Below are positions 1-9,213 of a stretch of DNA of 64,000 nucleotides, one piece after another; within the stretch, counting starts at the first letter, position 1, and each line of letters starts with the position of its first letter. This DNA is from Niallia taxi (lineage in GTDB: Bacteria > Bacillota > Bacilli > Bacillales > Cytobacillaceae): assembly GCF_032818155.1 (NCBI RefSeq), contig NZ_CP102589.1, positions 3,458,001-3,522,000 of the forward strand. The letters are read 5' to 3'. The notes under the pieces were generated by a model. The model was not told the origin of the DNA. It made no database searches and saw nothing but the letters and a program-made list of their open reading frames with translations. The position numbers and the translations under genes were made by a program.

Positions 1-183
1 TCCGTCTCGCTAATTTCACACAGGTTTTTTTGTTTACAAAAAATAAGGAATGAAAATAAGAGAGGCTATTATATATTCCCCATTTATCAGTAAGTAAAAC
101 TTTCATGTTACCTCATAATATTCAGTTTCCTACAAAAGCTAATGAATATGACAAGTAGGACTTAATATGGTTGGAGGAAGAAT
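1..183. other. Left edge, upstream of prpE
   Basis: AT-rich sequence without a recognisable gene end. It should hold the prpE promoter; I see no clear -35/-10 pair. Confidence 0.4.
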
Positions 184-921
184 ATGAAGCTGGATATTAT
201 CGGAGACATTCATGGTTGCTTTGAAGAACTTCAAGCATTAACAACAAAGCTTGGATATAGCTGGGATTCAGGCTATCCTGTTCATCCAGAGGAAAGGAAG
301 CTTGCTTTTGTCGGTGATTTAACAGACCGCGGCCCGTTTTCCCTTGGTGTAGTGGATGTTGTATGCACACTTATTGAAAAAAAATTAGGTTATTATGTGC
401 CTGGAAATCACTGTAACAAACTCTATCGCTATTTCTTAGGGCGAAAAGTTCAAATTACACATGGACTGGAAACAACGGTAGCAGAACTGAAGCAATTGAA
501 AAAAAAGGATAGGGAGATTATTAAAAACAGATTCATGAAACTATATGATACCTCACCTTTATACCAAGTTCTCGATGACGGAAAGCTTATCATTGCACAT
601 GCTGGGATTAAGGAAGAGTATATCGGCAAGCATTCGGACAAGGTGAAAACATTTGTCCTATATGGCGATATTACAGGGGAAACGCATCCTGACGGTTCAC
701 CTGTCCGCAAGGATTGGGCAAAGTCCTATTCAGGAAATGCTGTGATTGTGTACGGACATACGCCCGTAAAAGAGGTTCGTAAAGTTAATAATACGTTTAA
801 TATTGATACAGGGGCAGTATTCGGGGGACAGCTTTCTGCGTTAAGCTATCCAGAATGGACGGTGCAATCCGTTCCTACTTCCATGCCTTTTGTTGCAGAG
901 AAGTTTCGTTCATTTGAATAG
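184..921 (+). CDS. prpE: bis(5'-nucleosyl)-tetraphosphatase PrpE
   Basis: Calcineurin-type metallophosphatase expected to hydrolyse Ap4A-like dinucleotides in the cytoplasm. The two-metal motifs are visible in order: GDIHGC at residues 7-12, GDLTDRG at 44-50 and GNH at 74-76, followed by histidine motifs (HAG, GHTP) in the C-terminal half. The length of 245 residues suits the PrpE family. The start has GGAGG seven bases upstream. It converges on the pseudouridine synthase gene across a shared terminator. In B. subtilis prpE also sits next to the yjbM-yjbN-yjbO group, which supports the name. Confidence 0.9.
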   Translation: MKLDIIGDIHGCFEELQALTTKLGYSWDSGYPVHPEERKLAFVGDLTDRGPFSLGVVDVVCTLIEKKLGYYVPGNHCNKLYRYFLGRKVQITHGLETTVAELKQLKKKDREIIKNRFMKLYDTSPLYQVLDDGKLIIAHAGIKEEYIGKHSDKVKTFVLYGDITGETHPDGSPVRKDWAKSYSGNAVIVYGHTPVKEVRKVNNTFNIDTGAVFGGQLSALSYPEWTVQSVPTSMPFVAEKFRSFE

Positions 922-931
922 TAAAATAAAA

Positions 932-963
932 GAGACCAAGGCCTGAAACCTTGGTCTCCTTTT
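932..963. terminator. Bidirectional terminator between prpE and the rluD-like gene
   Basis: A perfect 10-bp stem (GAGACCAAGG with its complement, loop of 7) is followed by CTTTTT on the plus strand and preceded by an A-rich stretch, so it can serve both convergent genes. Confidence 0.85.
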
Positions 964-1845
964 TCACACAATAAGCTTTTTCATATCTTCAGGAAGGTCA
1001 ATGGAAAACTCGATATCACGGCCAGAGATCGGGTGGATAAATGCTAATCGCGAACAGTGGAGTGCTTGCCTCCCCATTTCGCTTCGTGCCCCGCCATATA
1101 AATCATCGCCGACAAGCGGATGTCCGATATAAGAAAGATGAACACGGATTTGATGTGTTCTGCCCGTTTCCAAGGAGAGCCTGACTGCGGCAAATGCTTT
1201 ATATTGACTTAAGACATGATAGTGAGTTATAGCCGTCTGTCCGTCCTCTCTCACTTCCCTTGTAATGATACTGTCTCCACATCTGCCAATCGGAGCATCG
1301 ATTGTACCTTGCATTTCGGTAAATACGCCTTCAGCAAAGGCCGTATAATTTCGTTTCACTAAACCGCCCTTTTGCTGTTCACTCAAAAGGTGATGTATAT
1401 GGCGATGCTTTGCAATGAGGACAATGCCTGATGTATCCCTGTCCAGCCTTGTCACAATATGTGTCGTTGCAGCTATTTTTCTTTTCGTATAATAGCCGAA
1501 AATTGCATTTGCAAGGCTGCCTGCAGGATGCTCTCTTGAAGGAATTGTGTTCATGCCGCTCGGCTTAACCACAATAAGAAGAAAATCATCCTCATATATA
1601 ATTTCAAGCGGTATTTCTTCTGGAACTAAGCCGGCACTTGGCTTTTCGACAGGGAAAGATATGGAAATTCGATCGCCCTTTTTCACTTTATAGCGGACAT
1701 TCTGCTCTAACTCATTGACGGTTATCTTACCACCTTTGAATTTAATATCTGTGAGCGCTGATTTTGAAATTGATTTCTCTTTTAAGAATTCCTTCAGCAG
1801 CACTTCCCTGTCTTCTTCCATAATCCAGTCTAACTTAAATGTCAC
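964..1845 (-). CDS. RluA/RluD-family pseudouridine synthase (YjbO-like)
   Basis: Predicted RNA uridine isomerase of the RluA family. The catalytic motif VTRLDRDTSG spans residues 131-140, with Asp135 as the likely nucleophile; the usual His before RLD is Thr here. An S4-like N-terminal part (residues 15-65) precedes the synthase domain. The start is GTG, preceded by AAGGTG. It is the last gene of a minus-strand group relQ-nadK-rluD with short gaps, the same order as yjbM-yjbN-yjbO in B. subtilis. Which uridines it modifies cannot be told from the sequence. Confidence 0.85.
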   Translation of the reverse strand: MTFKLDWIMEEDREVLLKEFLKEKSISKSALTDIKFKGGKITVNELEQNVRYKVKKGDRISISFPVEKPSAGLVPEEIPLEIIYEDDFLLIVVKPSGMNTIPSREHPAGSLANAIFGYYTKRKIAATTHIVTRLDRDTSGIVLIAKHRHIHHLLSEQQKGGLVKRNYTAFAEGVFTEMQGTIDAPIGRCGDSIITREVREDGQTAITHYHVLSQYKAFAAVRLSLETGRTHQIRVHLSYIGHPLVGDDLYGGARSEMGRQALHCSRLAFIHPISGRDIEFSIDLPEDMKKLIV

Positions 1846-1872
1846 GCACCTTGCACTCCTATTTCCTTTTTA

Positions 1873-2667
1873 TCATTCCGAAATGAAAGAATCATGAACC
1901 CTTTTCCAAAATGGAAATGATCTGTATCTTGCAAATCTTATTTTCTCTTCGGCAACCCGATAATGAATCGATTTTACTTTCTTATGAAGCAGTGTCAAAT
2001 GATCAATGGAAATACGGAAATCAGGCTCATTGACAGGACGCAGCACACATGTATGATGCTCAGGGATAATAAGCGGAGAGCCTACTGTCCGAAAGACGCG
2101 ATTGTTTATTGAGGCCATTTCTGCCAATTGTATCGCTCTTATGGATGGATGAAGCAGTGCTCCACCTAAAGCTTTATTATAGGCTGTGCTTCCTGACGGT
2201 GTTGAAACACATAATCCATCGCCTCTAAAGCGCTCAAAATGTTCACCTCTTATTTCCACATCCATCACAAACGTGCCATCAATACTTTTTACAGTTGACT
2301 CATTAAGAGCAAGATATCTCGTTTCCTTCTCCTCGTCCTGATATTGAACGGTCACTTCTAGCAGCGGATATTCGACAACACTGTATGGCGTTTTTGCTAT
2401 TGCTATAACTAGCTTTTCAATTTCATCTGGAGTCCAGTCGGCATAAAAGCCAAGATGACCTGTATGAACACCAACAAAAGCCGTTTTATCCAAGCGGCTG
2501 CTGTAGCGGTGAAACGCATATAATAAAGTTCCATCTCCACCGACTGAGATGACGATATCCGGCTCTTCTTCCTCATACTCCATCTCAAAATCAAGCAAGT
2601 ATTGTTTTAATAGCTGTACCAAGTTATCCGATTTTGAATCACCTTTTGAGGTTACGGCAAATTTCAT
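1873..2667 (-). CDS. nadK: NAD kinase
   Basis: Phosphorylates NAD to NADP using ATP. The family motif GGDGT lies at residues 43-47 and the NE motif (LNEST) at 121-125, followed by the glycine-rich [15 protein letters not shown] region. At 264 residues it has the usual length of the short bacterial NAD kinases (B. subtilis PpnKA/YjbN). It lies 32 bases after the relQ gene and 27 bases before the pseudouridine synthase gene, so the three are probably co-transcribed. Confidence 0.93.
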   Translation of the reverse strand: MKFAVTSKGDSKSDNLVQLLKQYLLDFEMEYEEEEPDIVISVGGDGTLLYAFHRYSSRLDKTAFVGVHTGHLGFYADWTPDEIEKLVIAIAKTPYSVVEYPLLEVTVQYQDEEKETRYLALNESTVKSIDGTFVMDVEIRGEHFERFRGDGLCVSTPSGSTAYNKALGGALLHPSIRAIQLAEMASINNRVFRTVGSPLIIPEHHTCVLRPVNEPDFRISIDHLTLLHKKVKSIHYRVAEEKIRFARYRSFPFWKRVHDSFISE

Positions 2668-2699
2668 TTTTTATAGCTCCTCTTTGAAATGATGGAAAA

Positions 2700-3335
2700 T
2701 CATTTTTTCCTGTCCTTCTTCTCCTTTTTTCGATTGAAAAAAGCTTGTGCTTCCTGAATTTCTCCACGAATCAGCGACATTTCCTTATCGAGGCGGAAGG
2801 CAGCTTCAGCTGCTCCCTGCAATCTCATTTGGATATCCTTTGGAAATTGCCCTTTATATTTATAGTTAAGTGAATGTTCAATTGTTGCCCAGAAGTTCAT
2901 GGCAAGCGTACGAATCTGTATTTCCATTAAGATCTTCTTCTCACCATTAATCGTTTGAACTGGATAAATTATTACAACATGATAGGAGCGGTAGCCGCTT
3001 TCTTTCCTGTGGAGGATATAGTCTCTTTCCTCGACAATTTCAAAGTCATTACGCTGTCTTAGTAATTCTACTACTCTTATAATATCGTCAACAAACGGAC
3101 ACATCATACGCAGACCAGCGATGTCCTGCATCTCTGTTCCTAACTTGTCTAAAGGTATCCCCTTTTCATTTGCCTTATCAAGAATGCTCGCTATCGGCTT
3201 CACTCTTCCTGTGACAAATTCAATCGGTGAATGCTCCTCCTCATCATGCTCAAACTGGCGTCTCATGCCCTTTAGCTTCACTTTTAATTCATCTACTGCT
3301 TGTTTATAAGGGGCTAAAAATTGATCCCACTGCAT
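2700..3335 (-). CDS. relQ: Small alarmone synthetase RelQ (YjbM/SasB)
   Basis: GTP pyrophosphokinase of the small RelA/SpoT type, making (p)ppGpp from ATP and GDP/GTP. The synthetase motifs are visible: HRKESGYRSYH at residues 109-119 and EIQIRTLAMNFWATIEH at 138-154. There is no hydrolase or TGS domain. I place the start at the ATG giving MQWDQF, 11 codons inside the longest frame: it follows GGGGTG, gives 211 residues like B. subtilis YjbM, and the upstream ATG has no ribosome-binding site. The C-terminus is Lys-rich. First of the relQ-nadK-rluD genes. Confidence 0.92.
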   Translation of the reverse strand: MQWDQFLAPYKQAVDELKVKLKGMRRQFEHDEEEHSPIEFVTGRVKPIASILDKANEKGIPLDKLGTEMQDIAGLRMMCPFVDDIIRVVELLRQRNDFEIVEERDYILHRKESGYRSYHVVIIYPVQTINGEKKILMEIQIRTLAMNFWATIEHSLNYKYKGQFPKDIQMRLQGAAEAAFRLDKEMSLIRGEIQEAQAFFNRKKEKKDRKK

Positions 3336-3384
3336 GTATAACACCCCATTTTCATAGGTTTCCTTCATTTATGTAAGTATATTA

Positions 3385-3756
3385 CTATTTAGAAAATACG
3401 GACGTAACAGCCTGTTCCATTTCTTCCCCGTAATTGCCGTTACCCTCAATATTATCAATTAAGTATTCCATTTCTTCTTTCCAATCAATCAACTCAAGAT
3501 TGTCTTGGCCATTTGACAAATAAAGTTTAAGATTTGCTGCTAAGCCTTTTTTTATGCTCAGCCAAATATCCTTATGAAGAACAATATAAACATACTCGTC
3601 TTCTTTTTCTGCTATATATATAAATGCGAAAGAATCAGAATCAACCAGAATTTGACCCTTAGGTGTCAGCTGGCTAACTGGGTAACTTTCGTCTACTTCC
3701 AAGATAATTTTTGTATCTGCTATTTCTGCATTTAGTACTTGTAGTTTTTCTGTCAT
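3385..3756 (-). CDS. Conserved hypothetical protein, YjbL position
   Basis: Acidic 123-residue protein without membrane segments or a motif I recognise. It occupies the place of B. subtilis yjbL, next to relQ and divergent from the CYTH gene. I choose the internal ATG (MTEKLQV) because GGAGGGTG stands six bases in front of it, whereas the first in-frame ATG overlaps that site. Function unknown. Confidence 0.75.
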   Translation of the reverse strand: MTEKLQVLNAEIADTKIILEVDESYPVSQLTPKGQILVDSDSFAFIYIAEKEDEYVYIVLHKDIWLSIKKGLAANLKLYLSNGQDNLELIDWKEEMEYLIDNIEGNGNYGEEMEQAVTSVFSK

Positions 3757-3897
3757 TTCTTCACCCTCCAACTATGCACTATTTTACCACATTGCTTAAA
3801 TTTATCCTAAATATTGCGGTCAGAAACAAACAAAGAGATAATAACTACTAGAAGATAATTAATGAAGTACGGGAAAAATGCCGTGAAAGGAAATTAG

Positions 3898-4491
3898 ATG
3901 ATGGAGAAAAATATCGAAATTGAATTTAAAAACATACTCACAAAAGCGGAATACATTGAGCTACTTAACCATTTCCAAGTGAAGGAAACCGAATTGTTTA
4001 AGCAAGAGAACCATTATTTTGATACAAAGAACTTCGAACTTAAAGAGCGCAGCTCTGCACTTCGCATCCGCAAAAAGCAATCTGGTTATGAACTGACATT
4101 AAAACAGCCTTGTGATGATGGCTTGCTTGAAACGAATAAGCAGCTAACTGCAGAGGCTGGAGAGGAAATGATTCAAACTGGTAAAATAAATGACCCGCAG
4201 TTTGCATCCATTTTAGAAGAAATGGGAATTGCTCCTGAGAGCATTGTCTATTTCGGTTCACTAAGCACAATACGTGCAGAAAAGGAAACTGGAAATGGTT
4301 TACTAGTTTTTGACCACAGTTTTTATTTAAATATCGAAGATTATGAGTTAGAATATGAAGTAAGCGACAGAAAAGAAGGACAAGTCTATTTCCAAGAGCT
4401 TCTTCATTCTTTTCAGATTCCAATAAGAGAGACGAAAAATAAAGTAAGAAGATTTTATGAACAAAAATATAGGAACGATATAAATTCATAA
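3898..4491 (+). CDS. CYTH domain phosphatase-like protein (YjbK)
   Basis: CYTH-family protein; the family includes triphosphatases and adenylate cyclases and acts on triphosphorylated substrates. The signature ExExK is EIEFK at residues 7-11, with further charged strands (RIRKKQ, ELTLKQP, DHSFY, YELEYEV) of the triphosphate tunnel. The 197-residue length fits. Two ATG codons are adjacent at the start; GAAAGG lies upstream. In the Bacillus neighbourhood it sits beside the alarmone synthetase, which suggests a nucleotide or polyphosphate link, but the substrate is not known from sequence. Confidence 0.85.
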   Translation: MMEKNIEIEFKNILTKAEYIELLNHFQVKETELFKQENHYFDTKNFELKERSSALRIRKKQSGYELTLKQPCDDGLLETNKQLTAEAGEEMIQTGKINDPQFASILEEMGIAPESIVYFGSLSTIRAEKETGNGLLVFDHSFYLNIEDYELEYEVSDRKEGQVYFQELLHSFQIPIRETKNKVRRFYEQKYRNDINS

Positions 4492-4520
4492 TAAAGTTTA
4501 CCAGCATATGGAGGAACTAC

Positions 4521-5180
4521 ATGAAAATAGATCAATTAAAAGCTTTGTTTGAACTGCAGGCAATGCAAAGTATGACAACTGGAACATCTAACAGTTCCTC
4601 TTCTTCAACAAATCTATTTCAAGAGCTGCTCGGCAGTTTCACATCAAGCGGGACAGGAATTGCAGATAGTATTATTCAGAATACGCTCGGAAGTAATTCT
4701 GGAGTAAGCACAATCAATAGTGCAAACCCTTTGCAAACAAGTACAAGCAGCTCCTTGCTGCCAATTAGTCTGACTAAATTAGCGAAAACTGACTCGAGCT
4801 CCACAAGTGACTTTGATGACATTATTAAACAAGCTGCTGCTAAATACGACGTTCCGGAAAAGCTGATTAGCTCTGTCATTAAGGTGGAATCGAACTTCAA
4901 TCCAAACGCAACAAGCTATGTAGGTGCATCAGGTCTTATGCAATTGATGCCTTCCACTGCAAGAGGCTTAGGAGTAGATAATGTTTTTGATCCAGCACAA
5001 AACATTATGGGTGGTACGAAATACTTAAAGCAAATGCTTACGAAGTATGACGGTAACGTCAGCCTCGCATTGGCTGCCTATAATGCAGGTCCTGGAAATG
5101 TAAACAAATACGGAGGAATACCTCCTTTTAAAGAAACACAAAACTATGTTGCGAAAGTAACACAGCACTATACAGCATAA
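4521..5180 (+). CDS. cwlQ: Lytic transglycosylase, SLT domain (CwlQ/YjbJ-like)
   Basis: Peptidoglycan-cleaving enzyme. Residues 1-95 are a low-complexity Ser/Thr-rich region; residues 100-215 are a lysozyme-like SLT domain with catalytic Glu123 ([10 protein letters not shown]), [10 protein letters not shown] at 138-147 and AYNAGPGNV near the C-terminus. No classical signal peptide is seen, so export is not explained by the sequence; the B. subtilis counterpart YjbJ (CwlQ) is described as a cell-wall hydrolase. It follows yjbK by 29 bases with GGAGG before the start, and is probably co-transcribed with it. Confidence 0.87.
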   Translation: MKIDQLKALFELQAMQSMTTGTSNSSSSSTNLFQELLGSFTSSGTGIADSIIQNTLGSNSGVSTINSANPLQTSTSSSLLPISLTKLAKTDSSSTSDFDDIIKQAAAKYDVPEKLISSVIKVESNFNPNATSYVGASGLMQLMPSTARGLGVDNVFDPAQNIMGGTKYLKQMLTKYDGNVSLALAAYNAGPGNVNKYGGIPPFKETQNYVAKVTQHYTA

Positions 5181-5189
5181 TATCACTCG

Positions 5190-5218
5190 GCAGGTCCTGC
5201 AATACAGGCCTGCTTTCC
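5190..5218 (+). terminator. Terminator after the lytic transglycosylase gene
   Basis: An interrupted stem (GCAGG and CCTGC with inner pairs) is followed by TTTCCTT. Moderate strength. Confidence 0.55.
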
Positions 5219-5420
5219 TTGGCTCTATATCCGGTGTTTTTGACAGTGGGTATTTTTTATTGAAAAAATTTGTTCAAAATAAATTAAGGCATAAACTATG
5301 ACAGTTGATAATAAAGTTTTACAAGCTATTTATTTGTACAATGAAAAAACCATTGGTAAAATAGCAATAGAATGATTTTTATATTAAATTTTCTTATCAT
5401 CCAAAAAAGGAGTTTTAATT

Positions 5421-5804
5421 ATGGTCAATAAAATGCCTACTCCATATGATGTTATTGGGGAAAAAACGCTTAGCCATCTTGTTGATGCTTTTTATGAGCG
5501 TGTTGGCAATCACCCCGAATTAGCTCCTATATTTCCAGATGACCTAACTGAAACTGCAAGAAAGCAAAAACAGTTTCTTACACAATATTTAGGAGGGCCA
5601 TCTATATATACAGAAGAGCATGGCCATCCAATGCTTAGGGCAAGGCATCTGCCTTTTCCTATTACAGAAAGGCGTGCAAAAGCATGGCTTTCCTGCATGA
5701 GTGAAGCAATGGATGAAGTGGAGCTAGATGACTCCATTCGTGAAGGACTTTTTTCAAGACTTGCTTTGACCGCAAAACACATGATCAATTCGGAGGAAAA
5801 CTGA
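5421..5804 (+). CDS. Truncated haemoglobin, group II (YjbI-like)
   Basis: Small 2-on-2 globin binding haem and O2/NO. Visible features are the N-terminal PYDVIGEKTLSHLVDAFY helix, the central YLGGPSIYTEEHGHPMLRARH segment carrying the proximal His in RARH, and the following LPFPIT. The 127 residues match the family. The start has AAGGAG upstream. It lies 19 bases before spxH, the yjbI-yjbH pair of B. subtilis, so a role in oxidative or nitrosative stress alongside Spx control is a reasonable inference. Confidence 0.92.
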   Translation: MVNKMPTPYDVIGEKTLSHLVDAFYERVGNHPELAPIFPDDLTETARKQKQFLTQYLGGPSIYTEEHGHPMLRARHLPFPITERRAKAWLSCMSEAMDEVELDDSIREGLFSRLALTAKHMINSEEN

Positions 5805-5823
5805 GAATAAAAGGTGATTAAAC

Positions 5824-6699
5824 ATGACTGAAAAAGATTTGTCTACATCCAACCCGATAACAGCCGAAGACAATTGCCCTGATAGCAAACCCCTTGAAAT
5901 ATACATGTTTGTCGATCCCTTATGTCCTGAGTGTTGGGCTTTAGAACCAATCATCAAAAAGCTCCAGATCGAATATGGCCAGTATTTTTCCTTAAAGCAT
6001 GTTTTAAGCGGCAGATTAGCAACATTAAACATGAATAAAAAAACGAAGTACGAAAATATTGCCGAGCTTTGGGAAAAAACTGCTAGCAGAACTGGCATGT
6101 CATGCGATGGATCTCTTTGGTACGAAAATCCAATTGTTTCACCGTATTTAGCTTCCATTGCTTTAAAGGCAGCAGAATTACAAGGACGTAAATGCGGCAT
6201 ACGTTTTTTAAGAAAACTGCAAGAAATGCTTTTTCTCGAGAAACAGAATATTGCAACATTTGATGTGCTAAAAACCTGTGCTGCAAGTGTCGGTCTCGAT
6301 GTGGTCGAATTTGTCGCAGACATTCATTCAGCAAGTGCAGCTAAAGCCTTCCAATGTGATATGAAAATCACTTCCGAGATGGAAGTGTCGGAAATTCCGA
6401 CATTGGTTTTCTTTAATGAAAACATAGAAGAAGAAGGAATTAAAGTTACCGGCTACTATTCTTATGAAGTATACGTCCAAATCATTGAAGAAATGTTGCA
6501 GATTGTTCCAGAAAAGGCAGATCCACCTCCATTGGAGTCTTTCTTAAAATGCTTTAACCTTGTGGCATCAAAAGAGCTTTCCGTCGTTTATAATAAGTCA
6601 ATACAAGAGATGGAAAGGGAAATGAAGAAGCTGCAGCTTAAACAGCTTGTTGAACAAATTCCTGCAAAGTATGGAATGTTTTGGAAGTATATTGGCTAG
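5824..6699 (+). CDS. spxH: ClpXP adaptor protein SpxH (YjbH)
   Basis: Adaptor that presents the regulator Spx to ClpXP for degradation, based on the B. subtilis and Staphylococcus YjbH family. It has a DsbA/thioredoxin-like fold with C34-P-E-C37-W near the N-terminus ([14 protein letters not shown]) and a His/Cys-rich first 25 residues. At 291 residues it is a typical length. The target gene spx is about 7 kb away and mecA, another Clp adaptor gene, lies between them. Co-transcribed with the globin gene. Confidence 0.92.
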   Translation: MTEKDLSTSNPITAEDNCPDSKPLEIYMFVDPLCPECWALEPIIKKLQIEYGQYFSLKHVLSGRLATLNMNKKTKYENIAELWEKTASRTGMSCDGSLWYENPIVSPYLASIALKAAELQGRKCGIRFLRKLQEMLFLEKQNIATFDVLKTCAASVGLDVVEFVADIHSASAAKAFQCDMKITSEMEVSEIPTLVFFNENIEEEGIKVTGYYSYEVYVQIIEEMLQIVPEKADPPPLESFLKCFNLVASKELSVVYNKSIQEMEREMKKLQLKQLVEQIPAKYGMFWKYIG

Positions 6700-6726
6700 A
6701 AGTTAAAAATAAAAAAAATGACATAA

Positions 6727-6765
6727 AAAAAGGGCTTGCTGTCTCAAGGCAAGGCCTTTTTTTAT
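6727..6765 (+). terminator. Terminator after spxH
   Basis: A stem AAAAGGGCTTGC/GCAAGGCCTTTT with one mismatch is followed by a run of T, just after the spxH stop. Confidence 0.8.
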
Positions 6766-6819
6766 TAACAAAGGGGATGGGAGAAATTTTCACGGTCAAA
6801 CAAAGGGGTATAAGTTTGT

Positions 6820-6848
6820 TTGTGATTAATTTCACAACACAATAATAA
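6820..6848 (+). promoter_or_regulatory. Candidate Rex operator overlapping a promoter
   Basis: TTGTGATTAATTTCACAA at 6820-6837 matches the Rex consensus TTGTGAA-N4-TTCACAA at all defined positions but one. Its first six bases can act as a -35 (TTGTGA) with TAATAA 17 bases downstream as a -10. Rex senses the NADH/NAD ratio in Bacillus; that Rex binds here is inference. The only downstream gene is the 58-residue membrane protein gene. Confidence 0.5.
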
Positions 6849-6974
6849 CATATTATTAATACTACTATCAAGAAGTTTGTACATAAGTTCACAAAATAGA
6901 CAAACTTTCATAACTTACTGTTCGTGCACATACATTATGGACAGGAACGCTTTTACAGAAAGGAGATAAATACC

Positions 6975-7151
6975 ATGAAGGCAATTATACCTATCTCACT
7001 GCTTCTTTGTATTCTGGTTGCTTTCTTTTTGAATATCCTTGGGCTTATGCGTATCTTTCCTATATATATAAGCTCTCCGCTTCTTTTTCTTGCGCTATTC
7101 CTCTTTTTATCCTTTTTGAACAACCGAAAGAAGTTTAAAGGTTTCCATTAG
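6975..7151 (+). CDS. Small membrane protein of 58 residues
   Basis: Two hydrophobic segments (about residues 3-24 and 29-47) and a basic tail (NNRKKFKGFH) make this a likely two-pass membrane protein with a cytoplasmic end. I take the ATG at 6975 because AAAGGAGATAAATACC precedes it; the longer frame upstream has no such site. The position between spxH and pepF resembles that of B. subtilis yizD, but I cannot confirm identity. The promoter region has the Rex-like palindrome listed separately. Function unknown. Confidence 0.7.
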   Translation: MKAIIPISLLLCILVAFFLNILGLMRIFPIYISSPLLFLALFLFLSFLNNRKKFKGFH

Positions 7152-7169
7152 TATTATCACAGAAAATAA

Positions 7170-7205
7170 CCCGTAAATGTTAGAATGGTTGCTAACATTT
7201 ACGGG
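7170..7205. terminator. Strong hairpin between the small membrane gene and pepF
   Basis: A perfect 14-bp inverted repeat (CCCGTAAATGTTAG and complement) with an 8-base loop lies between the convergent genes. T-rich sequence is present but not directly adjacent on either side, so terminator function is likely rather than certain. Confidence 0.65.
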
Positions 7206-7234
7206 GCAGCTCAATATTGTCGCAGGTTTTTTTA

Positions 7235-9052
7235 TTAGGAAAGCAAGCTTTCCATTTCATTCAGCTTTTGTTCAAATACTTTGCATGCTTCTCTAATTGG
7301 ATCCTTGCTTGTCATGTCTACTCCAGCTTTTTTCAATACTTCGATTGGATAGTCAGAGCTTCCTGCTTTCAGGAAGTCCAAATAGCGGTCAACAGCTGGC
7401 TTCCCTTCTTCAAGAATTTGACTGCTTAAAGCTGTTGCTGCACTAAAGCCTGTAGCGTATTGATATACATAATAATCATAATAAAAATGAGGAATTCTTG
7501 ACCACTCTAAACCTATTTCCTCATCAATAATGATGTCTTCCTCTCCAAAATACTTTTGGTTTAGCTTATAGTATTCAGCTGTAAATAAATCAGCAGTCAG
7601 CGCTTCATTGTTTTGCGCCTTTTCATGAATAAGGTGTTCGAATTCTGCGAACATTGTTTGGCGGAAAACAGTGCCTCTAAAGCCCTCTAAGTAATGGTTC
7701 AATAAATATAGACGCTTCTGTTCATCTGTAATGCTTTTTAACATATAGTCGTTCAGCAATGCCTCATTACATGTAGATGCAACCTCGGCGACAAATATCG
7801 AATAATCTCCATAAGCGTATGGCTGTGATTTTCGTGTGTAATAACTGTGTACAGAATGCCCAAACTCATGTGCTAATGTAAACAAATTATTCACATTATC
7901 CTGCCAATTCATTAATATATATGGATTTGTTCCATATGCTCCAGATGAATATGCACCGCTTCGTTTTCCTTTATTCTCGTGAACATCCACCCAGCGATTT
8001 TCAAAGCCTTCCTTCAAAATGGACGAATACTCTTCTCCTAGTGGAGCAAGCCCTTTAAGAATTAGGTTCTTCGCCTCTTCATAACTGATTTCCATTTTTA
8101 CATCCTTAACAAGAGGAGTATATAAATCGTACATATGAAGCTTTTCAAGGCCTAGGACTTTTTTGCGCAGCTTTACATAGCGGTGCAGCAATGGTAAATA
8201 CTCGTTGACTGTTTCCACGAGGTTTTCATATACCTGCTCTGGAATATTATTTGCAGCTAGGGCAGCATGGCGCGCTGATTTATAGTTACGTACTTTTGCA
8301 TTAAAAGTATGATTCTTTACTGTACCAGATAAAGTTGAAGAGAACGTGTTCTTAAATTTCCCATACGTATCATACACTGCTTTAAACGCATCATGACGTA
8401 CTCGTTGGTCAGCACTTTCTAAAAAGCGGGAATAGCGGCCATGCGTTACCTCCACTTCCTCCCCATTCTCATCTTTAATGCTTGGGAATTCAATATCTGC
8501 ATTATTAAGCATACCAAATGTATTGCTTGAAGCATTCAATACCTCTGAAGCCTGTGCAAGAAGCGCTTCCTGATCTGCAGTAAGTACATGCGGGCGCTGC
8601 AGGTTAATTTCTTCTAATGTTTGCTCATATAATTTCAGCTCTTCCTTCTCATTAAGAAACCCTTGGATTACTGCTTCATCAATGGAAAGAAGCTCTGGAA
8701 CGATATATGCCAGCGCACTTCCAGCTTGTGCATATAGATTTTTAATGCGACCATCAAGCCCTTGATAAAAACCATTTGTCGTGTCTTGATCATAGCGCAT
8801 ATGTGCATATGTATATAATTTTCCTAAACGGCTTAAAAGGGTATCCTGGTATTGAAGTGCTTCATATAAAACATCTGCACTTTCAGATAGCTTTCCTTGA
8901 TAGTCAGCAGCCTTCTCAGACAGTGTTTTAACCTCTTCATACTCCTTATTCCAATCATCATCTGATGGGAAGATATCTTCAAGCCTCCAAGTGTCATCCA
9001 CTTGAACTTCATTACGTAAAGGCAGTTTTTTTACAGCTGATTCATTTGACAT
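7235..9052 (-). CDS. pepF: Oligoendopeptidase F
   Basis: Zinc metallopeptidase of family M3B that degrades peptides of roughly 7-17 residues in the cytoplasm. The active-site motif HEFGH lies at residues 395-399 within LAHEFGHSVHSYY, with the third ligand Glu downstream. The start I use (MSNESAV) is 39 codons inside the longest frame because GGAGG stands seven bases upstream and gives 605 residues, the usual length. It lies next to coiA as in B. subtilis (yjbG). It may recycle peptides brought in by the Opp and App systems. Confidence 0.93.
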   Translation of the reverse strand: MSNESAVKKLPLRNEVQVDDTWRLEDIFPSDDDWNKEYEEVKTLSEKAADYQGKLSESADVLYEALQYQDTLLSRLGKLYTYAHMRYDQDTTNGFYQGLDGRIKNLYAQAGSALAYIVPELLSIDEAVIQGFLNEKEELKLYEQTLEEINLQRPHVLTADQEALLAQASEVLNASSNTFGMLNNADIEFPSIKDENGEEVEVTHGRYSRFLESADQRVRHDAFKAVYDTYGKFKNTFSSTLSGTVKNHTFNAKVRNYKSARHAALAANNIPEQVYENLVETVNEYLPLLHRYVKLRKKVLGLEKLHMYDLYTPLVKDVKMEISYEEAKNLILKGLAPLGEEYSSILKEGFENRWVDVHENKGKRSGAYSSGAYGTNPYILMNWQDNVNNLFTLAHEFGHSVHSYYTRKSQPYAYGDYSIFVAEVASTCNEALLNDYMLKSITDEQKRLYLLNHYLEGFRGTVFRQTMFAEFEHLIHEKAQNNEALTADLFTAEYYKLNQKYFGEEDIIIDEEIGLEWSRIPHFYYDYYVYQYATGFSAATALSSQILEEGKPAVDRYLDFLKAGSSDYPIEVLKKAGVDMTSKDPIREACKVFEQKLNEMESLLS

Positions 9053-9213
9053 ATAAATCCTCCAATCTTTCATTCGGATTTCGAAAATAATTCCTATCCG
9101 ATATTTTCTATCTATTATAACTAAATTCCTGCTCCAAATTAAACTTTTGTGCTTTGCTACGCTTATCATATGTATCTTTTACCGATTTCATTATTCTATT
9201 TTCTTCCCTAACA

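Noticed and set aside
4040..4507. 155-codon minus-strand open frame
   Set aside because: Antisense to the CYTH-domain gene, whose own frame has clear family motifs.
5754..6323. 189-codon minus-strand open frame
   Set aside because: Antisense to spxH, no ribosome-binding site and composition of a shadow frame.
6100..6900. Second Rex or FNR half-sites around the Rex-like palindrome
   Set aside because: Only a TTCACAAA half-site near 6880; no second full palindrome.
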